A DNA stretch of 64,000 bases from Rhodanobacter denitrificans. Its GTDB lineage: Bacteria; Pseudomonadota; Gammaproteobacteria; Xanthomonadales; Rhodanobacteraceae. A program made the translations under genes and the position numbers. The stretch covers positions 77,592 through 141,591 of the forward strand of contig QFPO01000020.1 of NCBI GenBank assembly GCA_003241385.1. The letters are read 5' to 3'. Of the stretch, positions 1 through 8,430 are shown one piece after another (the first letter of the stretch is position 1; every line of letters starts with the position of its first letter). Below the pieces are notes generated by a model. It saw only the letters and a list, made by a program, of their open reading frames with translations, was not told the DNA's origin and did no database searches.

Positions 1-48
1 ACGGTCGCCGCGGCGCTCGAGGGCGTGCGGCGAATTCTTACCAGCTGA
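1..48 (+). CDS. C-terminal tail of a gene upstream of recA, possibly pncC/cinA-like (partial)
   Basis: The window opens inside an open frame that ends with a TGA at 46-48; the last residues read AALEGVRRILTS. A CinA/PncC-type nicotinamide-nucleotide amidase gene often precedes recA in proteobacteria, and a helical tail like this would fit. Only 15 codons are visible, so the identity rests on position and is weak. It could also be a chance open frame. Confidence 0.3.
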   Translation, partial: TVAAALEGVRRILTS

Positions 49-62
49 CGCGGCATCGGGCG

Positions 63-91
63 CTGTCCGGCTGCGACCGCTGTGGGATAAT
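63..91 (+). promoter_or_regulatory. Candidate recA promoter
   Basis: GATAAT at 86-91 is a good -10 hexamer. Seventeen bases upstream lies CTGTCC (63-68), a weak -35. This would give a leader of about 80 bases before the recA ATG at 179. I found no recognisable LexA box of the E. coli or Xanthomonas type around it, so SOS control is not visible here. Confidence 0.35.
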
Positions 92-178
92 GACCGCCAC
101 TTCGCCGCATCGTCTCAGCCCCTGAGATGCCGACGCGGCATCTTCCGCGCCGATCACTCCTATTCGAGGTACCGCCCA

Positions 179-1210
<1,032 letters not shown>

Positions 1211-1376
1211 TCGCGGCCCACGCGTCGCGACCGGCCCCGGCCGTCGCCGCCGCCGGTCAGGATGCCCGACCGCCGGTCGGGCATGGCTGGACGTCCCGCG
1301 TCCGCCGGCACTAAGGTGCCGCGAACCGGCCGGACAGCCGTTGCGGCCGCCGTATCGGGTTATCGGAGAGCGCGTC

Positions 1377-1796
1377 ATGAGCCGTATCGTCAGCCGTTCC
1401 GTCTTCGCGATCCTCGCCGGCCTCGCTGCGGCCGCGGCCGGTGCCGCCCACGCCGCCGAGGTCATCGGCAGCAGCCTGGTCTGGCCGCCGCTGCCGAGCA
1501 GCGGCTTCGTCGCCGGACGTGCCGCGACCCAGGCCGACATCGACGCCGGCAATGCGCTGTTCCTGCTCGGCGACGGCGCGCGCTCGAGCGGCGAGCCGAT
1601 GGCGATCGACATCCCGCAGTACGCCTTGTTCGACGACGAGGGCATCATCACGGTCGTCGTCGTGATCCAGGCCGAGAGCGAGGCCGGCCGCAGCCAGATC
1701 GGCGCGCGCAAGCTCGACGGCACCGCGCTGATCGGCCAGCTCGACCAGTTCAAGCTGGTCGGCACGCAGCCGCAGAGCACGCGTGCGACCGACTGA
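1377..1796 (+). CDS. Small exported protein of unknown function between recA and recX
   Basis: This is a 139-residue protein I do not recognise. The ATG at 1377 follows a GGAGAG ribosome-binding site (1364-1369). It begins an Ala-rich signal peptide with charged residues R3 and R7, a hydrophobic core, and a likely cleavage after AHA near residue 26. The mature part is about 113 residues. It is rich in Ile, Val and Asp, has no cysteines, and contains a strand-like stretch, GIITVVVVIQAESEAGR. An in-frame start further upstream (1341) would bury the signal peptide and is less likely. Genes for exported proteins are not usual between recA and recX. A periplasmic location is inferred; function is unknown. 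Confidence 0.7.
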   Translation: MSRIVSRSVFAILAGLAAAAAGAAHAAEVIGSSLVWPPLPSSGFVAGRAATQADIDAGNALFLLGDGARSSGEPMAIDIPQYALFDDEGIITVVVVIQAESEAGRSQIGARKLDGTALIGQLDQFKLVGTQPQSTRATD

Positions 1797-1832
1797 CCGT
1801 CAGCGCCGGCGCCGTTCGCGGCGCGACCACCG

Positions 1833-2387
1833 ATGAACCGGATGCGGCCGCCGCGAGATCCGGACCGGCCCGGCAGCGGCGACGGCACCACTACCTCCAC
1901 CCGCGGTACCACCACCCGCAGCCGCACCGGCACCGCCTACGGCAAGGCGCTGGGCCTGCTGGCGCGACGCGAGCATTCGCGCGCCGAGCTCAAGACCAAG
2001 CTCGCGCGCGGCGGCCATGCCGCCGACGAGGCCGAGGCTGCGATCGCCTCGCTCGGCTCGGGCGCGCTGCAGAGCGATGCGCGCTTCGCGGCTGCACTGG
2101 CGCGCAGCCGCGCCGGCCAGGGCTACGGCCCGCGGCGTATCGTCGCCGAGCTCAAATCGCACGCGATCGGCGACGCGCTGATCCGCGAGGCCCTGGCCGA
2201 GCTCGACGTCGACTGGGCCGCGTCGGCGCGTCGTCAGCTCGAACGGCAGTATGGAGCGGGCAGGGCGGTTTCGCCGCGCGACCGGGCCCGCCAGGCCGGT
2301 TTTCTCTTGCGCCGCGGCTTCGATGGCCCCACAGTGGGCGCCGTAACCCGCACCGATTTCGGCGGCGAGGACGACGGTTCCGACTAG
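1833..2387 (+). CDS. recX: Regulatory protein RecX
   Basis: RecX binds RecA filaments and limits RecA ATPase and recombinase activity. The conserved part starts near residue 35 (GTAYGKALGLLARREHSR). It shows the three-helix repeats of the family, including LKTKLARGGH, a DARFAAALARSRAGQGYGP segment and LRRGFDGPTVGAV near the end. The 184-residue length is somewhat long because of a Thr/Arg-rich low-complexity N terminus of about 34 residues. No strong ribosome-binding site precedes the ATG at 1833, so the true start could be at the in-frame ATG at 1842. Its place downstream of recA supports the call. Confidence 0.88.
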   Translation: MNRMRPPRDPDRPGSGDGTTTSTRGTTTRSRTGTAYGKALGLLARREHSRAELKTKLARGGHAADEAEAAIASLGSGALQSDARFAAALARSRAGQGYGPRRIVAELKSHAIGDALIREALAELDVDWAASARRQLERQYGAGRAVSPRDRARQAGFLLRRGFDGPTVGAVTRTDFGGEDDGSD

Positions 2388-2559
2388 CGACGGGTCGCTT
2401 CGGGCCGGGCCGTTCCGCCGCGCTGGCCGCCGCCGTGCCGGCTGGCCGCGCCGTCGTCGGTCCGGTTCACCTCCGCTCCGCCCGGATACCTCGCGCCTCG
2501 CATGTGCGTGACGGCGGAACGCTGCACCCGACACGATCCTTGACGGCTTGCCAGACACC

Positions 2560-5196
2560 ATGACGACCAGCGCCGACATCCGCTCCACCTTCCTCGAATT
2601 CTTCCGCTCCAAGGGCCACGTGATCGTGCCCTCGGCGCCGCTGGTGCCGGCCAACGACCCGACGCTGCTGTTCACGAACTCGGGCATGGTGCCGTTCAAG
2701 AACGCGTTCCTCGGCAGCGAGAAGCCGCCGGGGCCGCGCGTCGCCGACGTGCAGCGCTGCCTGCGTGCCGGCGGCAAGCACAACGATCTCGATTCGGTCG
2801 GCTATACGGCGCGCCATCACACGTTCTTCGAGATGCTCGGCAACTGGTCGTTCGGCGACTACTTCAAGCGCGACGCGATCCTCTGGGCCTGGGAGCTGCT
2901 GACCGGCGTCTGGAAGCTGCCGGCCGATCGGCTGCTGGTCACGGTCTACCACACCGACGAGGAGGCCTACGCGATCTGGAAGGACCAGGTCGGCGTGCCG
3001 GCCGAGCGCATCGTGCGGATCGGCGACAACAAGGGCGCGCCGTTCGCGTCGGACAATTTCTGGCAGATGGCCGACACCGGTCCGTGCGGACCGTGCACCG
3101 AGATCTTCTACGACCACGGCGCGCACATCGCCGGCGGTCCGCCCGGCTCGCCCGACGAGGACGGCGATCGCTTCATCGAGATCTGGAACCTGGTCTTCAT
3201 GCAGTTCGATCGCGCCGCCGACGGCACGCTGACGCCGCTGCCGGCGCCGTGCGTCGATACCGGCATGGGCCTGGAGCGGCTCGCCGCGGTGCTGCAGCAC
3301 GTGCACACCAACTACGAGATCGACACGTTCCAGCACCTGATCCGCGCCGCGGCCGGCCTGACCGGCACCGCCGATCTGGGCAACAACTCGCTGCGCGTGA
3401 TCGCCGACCACATCCGCGCGTGCTCGTTCCTGATCGTCGACGGCGTGCTGCCGTCGAACGAAGGGCGCGGCTACGTGCTGCGCCGGATCATCCGCCGCGC
3501 GCTGCGGCACGGCTGGATGCTCGGCGTGCGCGGCGACTTCTTCTGGAAGATGGTCGCGCCGCTGATCGACGTCATGGGTGAGGCCTATCCGGAGCTGCCG
3601 GCCAAGCGCGAGCTGGTCGAGCGCGCGCTCAAGGTCGAGGAAGAGCGCTTCGGCGAGACGCTCGAGCAGGGCATGAAGCTGTTCGGTGAAGTCGCGGCGC
3701 GCGCGCAGTCGGTCATTCCCGGCGCCGACGCGTTCCGCCTCTACGACACCTACGGCTTCCCGGTCGACCTGACCGCCGACATCGCGCGCGAGCGCGGCCT
3801 GAGCGTCGACATGGCCGGCTTCGAGGCGGCGATGGAACAGCAGCGCGAGCGCGCGCGTGCGGCCAGCCAGTTCGAGTCCAAGGGCCAGCTGCCGGCCGAG
3901 CTCGCCGCGAGCCTCGCGCCGACGCAGTTCCTCGGCTACGAGACGCTGCAGGACGAGTCAGGCGTCGTCGTCGCGATCCTCAGCGGCGGCCGCGCGGTCG
4001 ACGCGCTTGCCGACGGCGAGGAAGGCATCGTGATCCTCGATCGCACCCCGTTCTACGCCGAGTCCGGCGGCCAGGTCGGCGACACCGGTACGCTCAGCGG
4101 CAGTGGCGGCCACCTCGCGGTGGCCGATACGCACAAGCTCGCCGGCGCGTTCCACGGCCACATCGGACGCTGGCACGGCGCGCAGCCGCTGCGCCGCGGC
4201 GATCGCGTCGCGGCCGCGGTCGACGCAGCGCGCCGCCAGGACACGATCCTCAACCATTCCGCGACGCATCTGCTGCACGCCGCGCTGCGCGAGGTGCTCG
4301 GCACGCACGTCACGCAGAAGGGCTCGCTGGTCGCGCCGGACCGGCTGCGGTTCGACTTCTCGCATTTCCAGCCGGTCGGTGCCGACGAGCTGCGCCGCAT
4401 CGAGGACATCGTCAACGCCGAGATTCGCCGCAACGTCGCCGCCGAAGTGCACGACATGGGCTACGACGAGGCGATCGACTTCGGTGCGATGGCGCTGTTC
4501 GGCGAGAAGTACGGCGACCGCGTGCGCGTGCTGCGCATGGGCGCGTTCTCGACCGAGCTGTGCGGCGGTACCCACGTGACGCGCACCGGCGACATCGGCC
4601 TGTTCAAGATCGTCGCCGAGAGCGGCGTCGCCTCGGGCGTGCGCCGCATCGAGGCGCTGACCGGCGCGGCCGCGACCGCCTACGTCGCCGACGAGGAGCG
4701 CCGGCTCGACGCGGTCGCCGATCTGCTGTCGGTCGCCTCGACCGAGGTCGTCGATAAGCTGCGCCAGGTGTTCGACCGCCAGCGCAGGCTCGAGCGTGAG
4801 CTCGACGCGCTGAAGGCCAAGGCCGCCAGTTCGGCGACGCAGGACCTCGCCGCGCAGGCGCGCGAGATCGGCGGCATCCGTCTGGTCGCCGCGCGCGTCG
4901 ACGGCCTCGACGCGAAGGCGCTGCGCGAGGGCGTCGACACGCTCAAGCAGCGGCTCGGCGACTGCGTCGTGCTGCTGGCCGCCGGCGCGGACGGCAAGGT
5001 CTCCCTGGCCGGCGGCGTCGGTGGCAGTGCGCTCGGCAGGGTCAAGGCCGGCGACCTCGTCGCGCACGTCGCCGCGCAGATCGGCGGCAAGGGCGGCGGC
5101 CGTCCGGACCTCGCGCAGGGCGGCGGCGTCGATTCGCCAGCACTGGATCAGGCGCTCGCGCATGTGCCGGAATGGCTAGCCGGGCAGCTCGCGTAG
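2560..5196 (+). CDS. alaS: Alanine--tRNA ligase
   Basis: AlaS charges tRNA-Ala and hydrolyses mischarged Ser/Gly-tRNA-Ala. The 878-residue protein is full length. Catalytic core motifs include FTNSGMVPFKNAFLG and RHHTFFEMLGNWSFGDYF near the N terminus. The editing domain has the HxxxH of NHSATHLLHAALREVLG and the metal-ligand block LCGGTHVTRTGDIG. The C-terminal domain starts near residue 720 and ends in a glycine-rich GGKGGGRPDLAQGGG stretch, as usual for AlaS. I prefer the ATG at 2560 (MTTSADIRSTF) over an in-frame TTG four codons earlier. The recA-recX-alaS-csrA-tRNA-Ser order is conserved in gammaproteobacteria. Confidence 0.97.
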   Translation: MTTSADIRSTFLEFFRSKGHVIVPSAPLVPANDPTLLFTNSGMVPFKNAFLGSEKPPGPRVADVQRCLRAGGKHNDLDSVGYTARHHTFFEMLGNWSFGDYFKRDAILWAWELLTGVWKLPADRLLVTVYHTDEEAYAIWKDQVGVPAERIVRIGDNKGAPFASDNFWQMADTGPCGPCTEIFYDHGAHIAGGPPGSPDEDGDRFIEIWNLVFMQFDRAADGTLTPLPAPCVDTGMGLERLAAVLQHVHTNYEIDTFQHLIRAAAGLTGTADLGNNSLRVIADHIRACSFLIVDGVLPSNEGRGYVLRRIIRRALRHGWMLGVRGDFFWKMVAPLIDVMGEAYPELPAKRELVERALKVEEERFGETLEQGMKLFGEVAARAQSVIPGADAFRLYDTYGFPVDLTADIARERGLSVDMAGFEAAMEQQRERARAASQFESKGQLPAELAASLAPTQFLGYETLQDESGVVVAILSGGRAVDALADGEEGIVILDRTPFYAESGGQVGDTGTLSGSGGHLAVADTHKLAGAFHGHIGRWHGAQPLRRGDRVAAAVDAARRQDTILNHSATHLLHAALREVLGTHVTQKGSLVAPDRLRFDFSHFQPVGADELRRIEDIVNAEIRRNVAAEVHDMGYDEAIDFGAMALFGEKYGDRVRVLRMGAFSTELCGGTHVTRTGDIGLFKIVAESGVASGVRRIEALTGAAATAYVADEERRLDAVADLLSVASTEVVDKLRQVFDRQRRLERELDALKAKAASSATQDLAAQAREIGGIRLVAARVDGLDAKALREGVDTLKQRLGDCVVLLAAGADGKVSLAGGVGGSALGRVKAGDLVAHVAAQIGGKGGGRPDLAQGGGVDSPALDQALAHVPEWLAGQLA

Positions 5197-5473
5197 ATTG
5201 TGGAGAAACCGCGGATGTGCTTGCGCGTTCTCGATTGCGCAGGCACGATGGCTGCGGTTACCATCGCAACCGTTTCATGCATGTGTTTCAGCCGTCCATA
5301 CACAGACGGCATCATCCAGGGCCGTACACGGCCCGGTTCCTTGAAACAGGGGAAGGGTCACGTGATCAGCTAGGGAGGCTGATCCGGTCCCCTGATGTTT
5401 TCGTTTGTTCGGAGTGAGCGCCGGCAGACGTCGAACATCGGACCGACCACAGGCATCGCAGGAGAATGAAGAA

Positions 5474-5683
5474 ATGCTGATTCTCACCCGCCGTATCGGC
5501 GAAACCCTCATGATCGGCGACGAAGTCACCGTCACCGTGCTCGGCGTGAAAGGCAATCAGGTGCGCATCGGCATCAACGCGCCGAAGGACGTCGCCGTGC
5601 ATCGCGAGGAGATCTACCAGCGCATCAAGCGCGAGCAGAGCGCCGGCTCGGAAGAGGCAGGCAGCGGCGGCCAAGAAGGCTGA
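5474..5683 (+). CDS. csrA: Carbon storage regulator CsrA (RsmA)
   Basis: CsrA is a small dimeric RNA-binding protein that binds GGA motifs near ribosome-binding sites and controls translation of carbon, motility and biofilm genes. The 69-residue product starts MLILTRRIGETLMIGD and contains the family-defining VKGNQVRIGINAP and VAVHREEIYQRI blocks. The ATG at 5474 has an AGGAG ribosome-binding site at 5460-5464; longer upstream frames are not coding. The C-terminal tail is Gly/Ser/Glu-rich and variable in the family. It sits between alaS and tRNA-Ser as in many gammaproteobacteria. The 277-base leader region has at least two small hairpins (5319-5334 and 5364-5384). Confidence 0.97.
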   Translation: MLILTRRIGETLMIGDEVTVTVLGVKGNQVRIGINAPKDVAVHREEIYQRIKREQSAGSEEAGSGGQEG

Positions 5684-5684
5684 C

Positions 5685-5712
5685 TTTACGATCTGCCGCG
5701 CTGACGTTATCC
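5685..5712 (+). promoter_or_regulatory. Candidate promoter for tRNA-Ser
   Basis: TTTACG (5685-5690) and TTATCC (5707-5712) are separated by 16 bases. They lie about 90 bases before the tRNA, partly over the csrA stop codon. The match to sigma-70 consensus is only moderate. Confidence 0.3.
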
Positions 5713-5803
5713 TGCGCGCCTTCGTAGGCGAATGCGTCCTTCGGGGCGCGCAGGAGCGGCGACCATGCCGCATCCGACACCGCGGCGACATCCGCACATC
5801 CCC

Positions 5804-5896
5804 GGAGAGATGCCCGAGAGGCCGAAGGGGCTCCCCTGCTAAGGGAGTATAGGGTCAAAAGCTCTATCGAGGGTTCGAATCCCTCTCTCTCCGCCA
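5804..5896 (+). tRNA. serX: tRNA-Ser (anticodon GCU)
   Basis: A 93-nt tRNA with a long variable arm, as expected for serine. The acceptor GGAGAGA (5804-5810) pairs with TCTCTCC before discriminator G5893. The CCA end is encoded (5894-5896). The anticodon loop CTGCTAA places GCT at 5838-5840, reading AGC/AGU codons. The T-loop TTCGAAT is canonical. The 3' end borders a region of atypical composition, which is a common insertion position for mobile DNA. The symbol is only indicative. Confidence 0.97.
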
Positions 5897-6713
5897 GTTT
5901 CGTCTGGCTTCAAGCGGTTACGGTGGCCCTTCAGGGGCCGTCCACCATCACACTGCAGTTTTGCGTCGTGTCGGGCCTTTGAAAGCGGCAGCGCGGCTCC
6001 AGCTCGCCAAGTTCACCGTTTGCTCTCGCACTAACGCGCTGCGAGCGTGTCGATGCCATGGTGTCGGGGCAACGCCGAGCACGTGAGGGCTTCTTAGCCC
6101 AGAGCTCGCGACTTTGCTCGCCTGTCCGCAGAAGCATTCATATGACCGGTGACGCCTCGCTGATGGGTCCGAAGAGGCGCGTCTCCACCAAAGGGCGCGC
6201 CTGCCAAAGGTCTCATCAGGATTCCCGAGGCCCGCACGTGCGACACGCGCGACTGCAGAGCGATGCCGATCGCAAAGCCGGTTGCTACGAATACTGTCAT
6301 CGGCTCGAAAGCCGCGGCCATGCGGATATCTCGCGAGCGGATTTCGGTGCGTGTCGATTTGATGATTCAGGTGCGCCCTGCGGGATTGCGGCACCGGCAC
6401 GCCAGAGTGCAGATCTGGAGTGCGCCGGCCTGAGTCTCTCCATGCGTCAATATGGCGAGCGTGAAAGCAAAGCGACAGCCGGTGCGTCACGCCACAGTAG
6501 ATGTTCTCCGGAGAAAAACGATTGGTCGAGTTCGCCCATCCAGTGGCGAAGTCGGGGCGGTCGCATTTCAACGCTGCCAGGAGAGCATGCGCTCAGCTTG
6601 TTCGATGAGTACAGGCGTTCCCGGTTCTTGTGCTCGCTCGAGAGCGAGCAGCGTTGCCAGCTGCCGAGACGGTGCGGCAGGAGTAACGGCGGGCTTGATC
6701 GACGATGACCAGC
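5897..6713. other. Gene-poor stretch with decayed sequence between tRNA-Ser and the IS element
   Basis: About 0.8 kb has no convincing intact gene. Its base composition is lower in GC than the flanking core genes, and open frames on both strands lack ribosome-binding sites and protein-like composition. One minus-strand segment (6180-6345) reads like a LysR-type regulator fragment and is listed separately. No integrase gene and no repeat of the tRNA 3' end were recognised. Confidence 0.6.
6180..6345 (-). pseudogene. Possible remnant of a LysR-type regulator (effector-domain fragment)
   Basis: On the minus strand a short segment reads MTVFVATGFAIGIALQSRV followed by SHVRASGILMRPLAG. This resembles the C-terminal effector-binding part of LysR-type regulators, where a V(A)AGxGxALxP helix precedes a VxYRPL strand. 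The frame has a stop about 30 bases upstream of this block and no HTH domain can be seen. It is best read as a decayed fragment. The assignment rests on pattern resemblance only. Confidence 0.3.
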
Positions 6714-6782
6714 TGACCTGAGACGAATCGTGTAGCCATTCTGATGGTGAGTTCTCTACCCTTAACTGGCCAGGAGAGCTCA

Positions 6783-7046
6783 ATGAAGAAGCGTTTCAGT
6801 GACGAGCAGATCATCTTGATCCTTCGCGAGGCCGAGGCCGGCGCGATGTCGATCAAGGCGCTGTGCAGGAAACACAACATCACCGACCAGACGTTTTTCC
6901 GCTGGCGCAACAAGTTCGGCGGCTTGGATGCGCCCGATGCCCGCCGCCTGAAGGATCTCGAGTCCGAGAACTCCCGCCTCAAGCGGCTGGTCGCCGAGCA
7001 GATGCTGGTGATCGACGGGATGAAGGAGATCGTCCGAAAAAAATGA
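6783..7046 (+). CDS. IS3-family transposase OrfA
   Basis: This 87-residue protein is the DNA-binding half of the transposase. It contains a helix-turn-helix of the transposase_8 type (REAEAGAMSIKALCRKHNIT), a WRNKFGG segment, and a leucine-zipper-like coiled coil (LKDLESENSRLKRLVAEQML). The ATG at 6783 has an AGGAGAG ribosome-binding site; an upstream in-frame ATG at 6744 lies close to the IS end and is not preferred. The 3' end runs into an A7 tract (7037-7043) followed by TGA, a typical site for -1 frameshifting to make an OrfAB fusion. Confidence 0.93.
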   Translation: MKKRFSDEQIILILREAEAGAMSIKALCRKHNITDQTFFRWRNKFGGLDAPDARRLKDLESENSRLKRLVAEQMLVIDGMKEIVRKK

Positions 7047-7883
7047 CATCCCCGTCGGTGCGGCGCGAATCGGTCCAGGTGCTGGTCCGTCGGGGAGTTT
7101 CAGAGCGCAAGGCTTGCCGGTATCTGGGCCTGAGCCGGCGCATCGGCAGCTACCGGCCGCGGCAGGCGGCCAAGGATCAGGCCGTGGCCGAGAAGCTGAT
7201 GGCGGCGTCGCTGGAGGTACCGCGGTTCGGGTATCGGCGCATGGCCGCGTGGCTTGCCCTGGGCGAGGCCCGTGTGCGCCGTCAGTGGCGGATACTGGGC
7301 TTGAACATTCCGCGCCGTCGCCCCGCGTCGCCGCCGCTCCGGTAGCGACATCCGCCTCCCTGATGCCGTGCGGTCGAATGCCGTCTGGAGCTACGACTTC
7401 GTACATGACCAGATGGTCGACGGCCGCAGCCTCAAGCTGCTTTGCGTCATCGACGAATACACCCGCGAATGCCTGGCGATCGAGGTTGGCGCAAGCCTGC
7501 GTTCGCAGGACGTGATCCTGACGCTGTCGCGGCTGATGCGGCTTTACGGAAAGCCAGCTTTCGTCCGATCCGACAACGGCGCCGAATTCACTGCAGCCAA
7601 GGTCATGCGCTGGTTGCGCGACGCGGCGATCGGCCCGGCGTTCATCGCGCCGGGCAGCCCGTGGCAGAACGGCTTCGTCGAAAGTTTCAACGGCAAGCTG
7701 CGCGACGAGCTCCTCAACCGCGAATGGTTCCGCAGCGGCGCCGAGGCGAAGGTGCTGATCGAGCGCTGGCGACAGTTCTACAACGAGCAGCGGCCGCACA
7801 GCGCACACCGCTACAAGACGCCGGCCAGCGTTCGCCGGACATGGATTGAACCCGCTACCATCCCCGCCGGACTCACCGTCTAG
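7043..7883 (+). pseudogene. IS3-family transposase OrfB, frameshifted
   Basis: OrfB starts at the ATG (7043) that overlaps the orfA stop. Its first part carries the HTH_21-like block RFGYRRMAAWLALGEARVRR. The frame then hits a TAG at 7343. The rest of the protein continues one base out of phase and includes the integrase core: WSYDFVHDQM (first Asp), VRSDNGAEF (second Asp) and WQNGFVESFNGKLRDELLN (catalytic Glu). Removing one base near 7325 restores a continuous frame through RRRP and RRRRSGSD. The gene is therefore broken by a net one-base insertion, or carries a sequencing error in a GC-rich run. An OrfA-OrfB -1 slip would not repair this. Confidence 0.9.
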
Positions 7884-7910
7884 CTGGCTACAACTTTCGT
7901 ACGCAGGTCA

Positions 7911-8430
7911 GTCTTCGCACGAGCTGCATTGAAGCTCGCCTTATGGCTTGCGCACGCTCGAGCTGCCTCAGACGGGCGCCCGTAAGAAATTTCTTACACG
8001 CTTGCGAGGCTATTTCCCATTGTGCTCGACAAGTGATGCAAGGACCTTGGACTCCTCACAAAAGCGATGCGTGCGGATGAAAATCCGCTCGTCCGCCGGG
8101 ATGGCAGCAGCGAGCGGGGTCACGTCATTGGCTGGTCAATGAACTTGCGTTAGGGCGTCCGGCCATAGTCGCCCATCGATGCCTTTGCCGAGTGCCTTAG
8201 GGTTCGCGGTGACTGCACTACTAACTGGGGGAGGGGCACCGGTATCCGTTAGGATGTGCTGCCACCCTTTGCAGGATGCAAAAGAAGATGTCGTCAAGTG
8301 CCTCACGCCGTATTTCTAGCTCTACGAGAATCCCATACTTTTCAGTCAATTGCGTGGTCAGCGGTCGGCCCGCAGATAGCCAGAGCGACGCGTTTCTGTC
8401 CGACGCGCCGTGTTGATCGAGGACAGGAAT
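7911..8430. other. Non-coding or decayed stretch before the surface-protein cluster
   Basis: About 0.5 kb shows no intact gene. Two minus-strand fragments look protein-like. One, around 8000-8120, reads RIFIRTHRFCEESKVLASLV up to a stop. Another, around 8240-8400, reads LTTQLTEKYGILVELEIRR then EALDDIFFCIL, which faintly resembles the tail of an ABC transporter ATPase. Neither has a usable start or upstream domain, so both are treated as possible debris. The last bases hold the ribosome-binding site (GAGGACAGGA, 8419-8428) of the next gene. Confidence 0.45.

Larger units (their letters stand above)
6714..7910 (+). mobile_element. IS3-family insertion sequence, 1197 bp, inactive by frameshift
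   Basis: The left end TGACCTGAGACGAATCG (6714-6730) and the reverse complement of the right end, TGACCTGCGTACGAAAG (7910-7894), form imperfect inverted repeats of about 25 bp. Both continue into TGTAGCCA. Inside are orfA with a helix-turn-helix and an orfB integrase with a DDE domain, overlapping at an A7 slippery run. This is the organisation of the IS3 family, and the OrfA type (MKKRFSDEQII) suggests the IS407-like group. The flanking bases (CAGC on the left, GTCT on the right) do not form a target duplication. A net +1 change near 7325 breaks orfB. Confidence 0.9.

Noticed and set aside
1..178. LexA-binding site for recA
   Set aside because: Neither a CTGT-N8-ACAG nor a Xanthomonas-type TTAGTA/TACTAA palindrome is present in the upstream sequence.
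5948..6708. Open frames of 207 and 216 codons on opposite strands in the decayed region
   Set aside because: No ribosome-binding sites, odd composition, and they overlap each other. Only a short LysR-like stretch in another frame looked protein-like.
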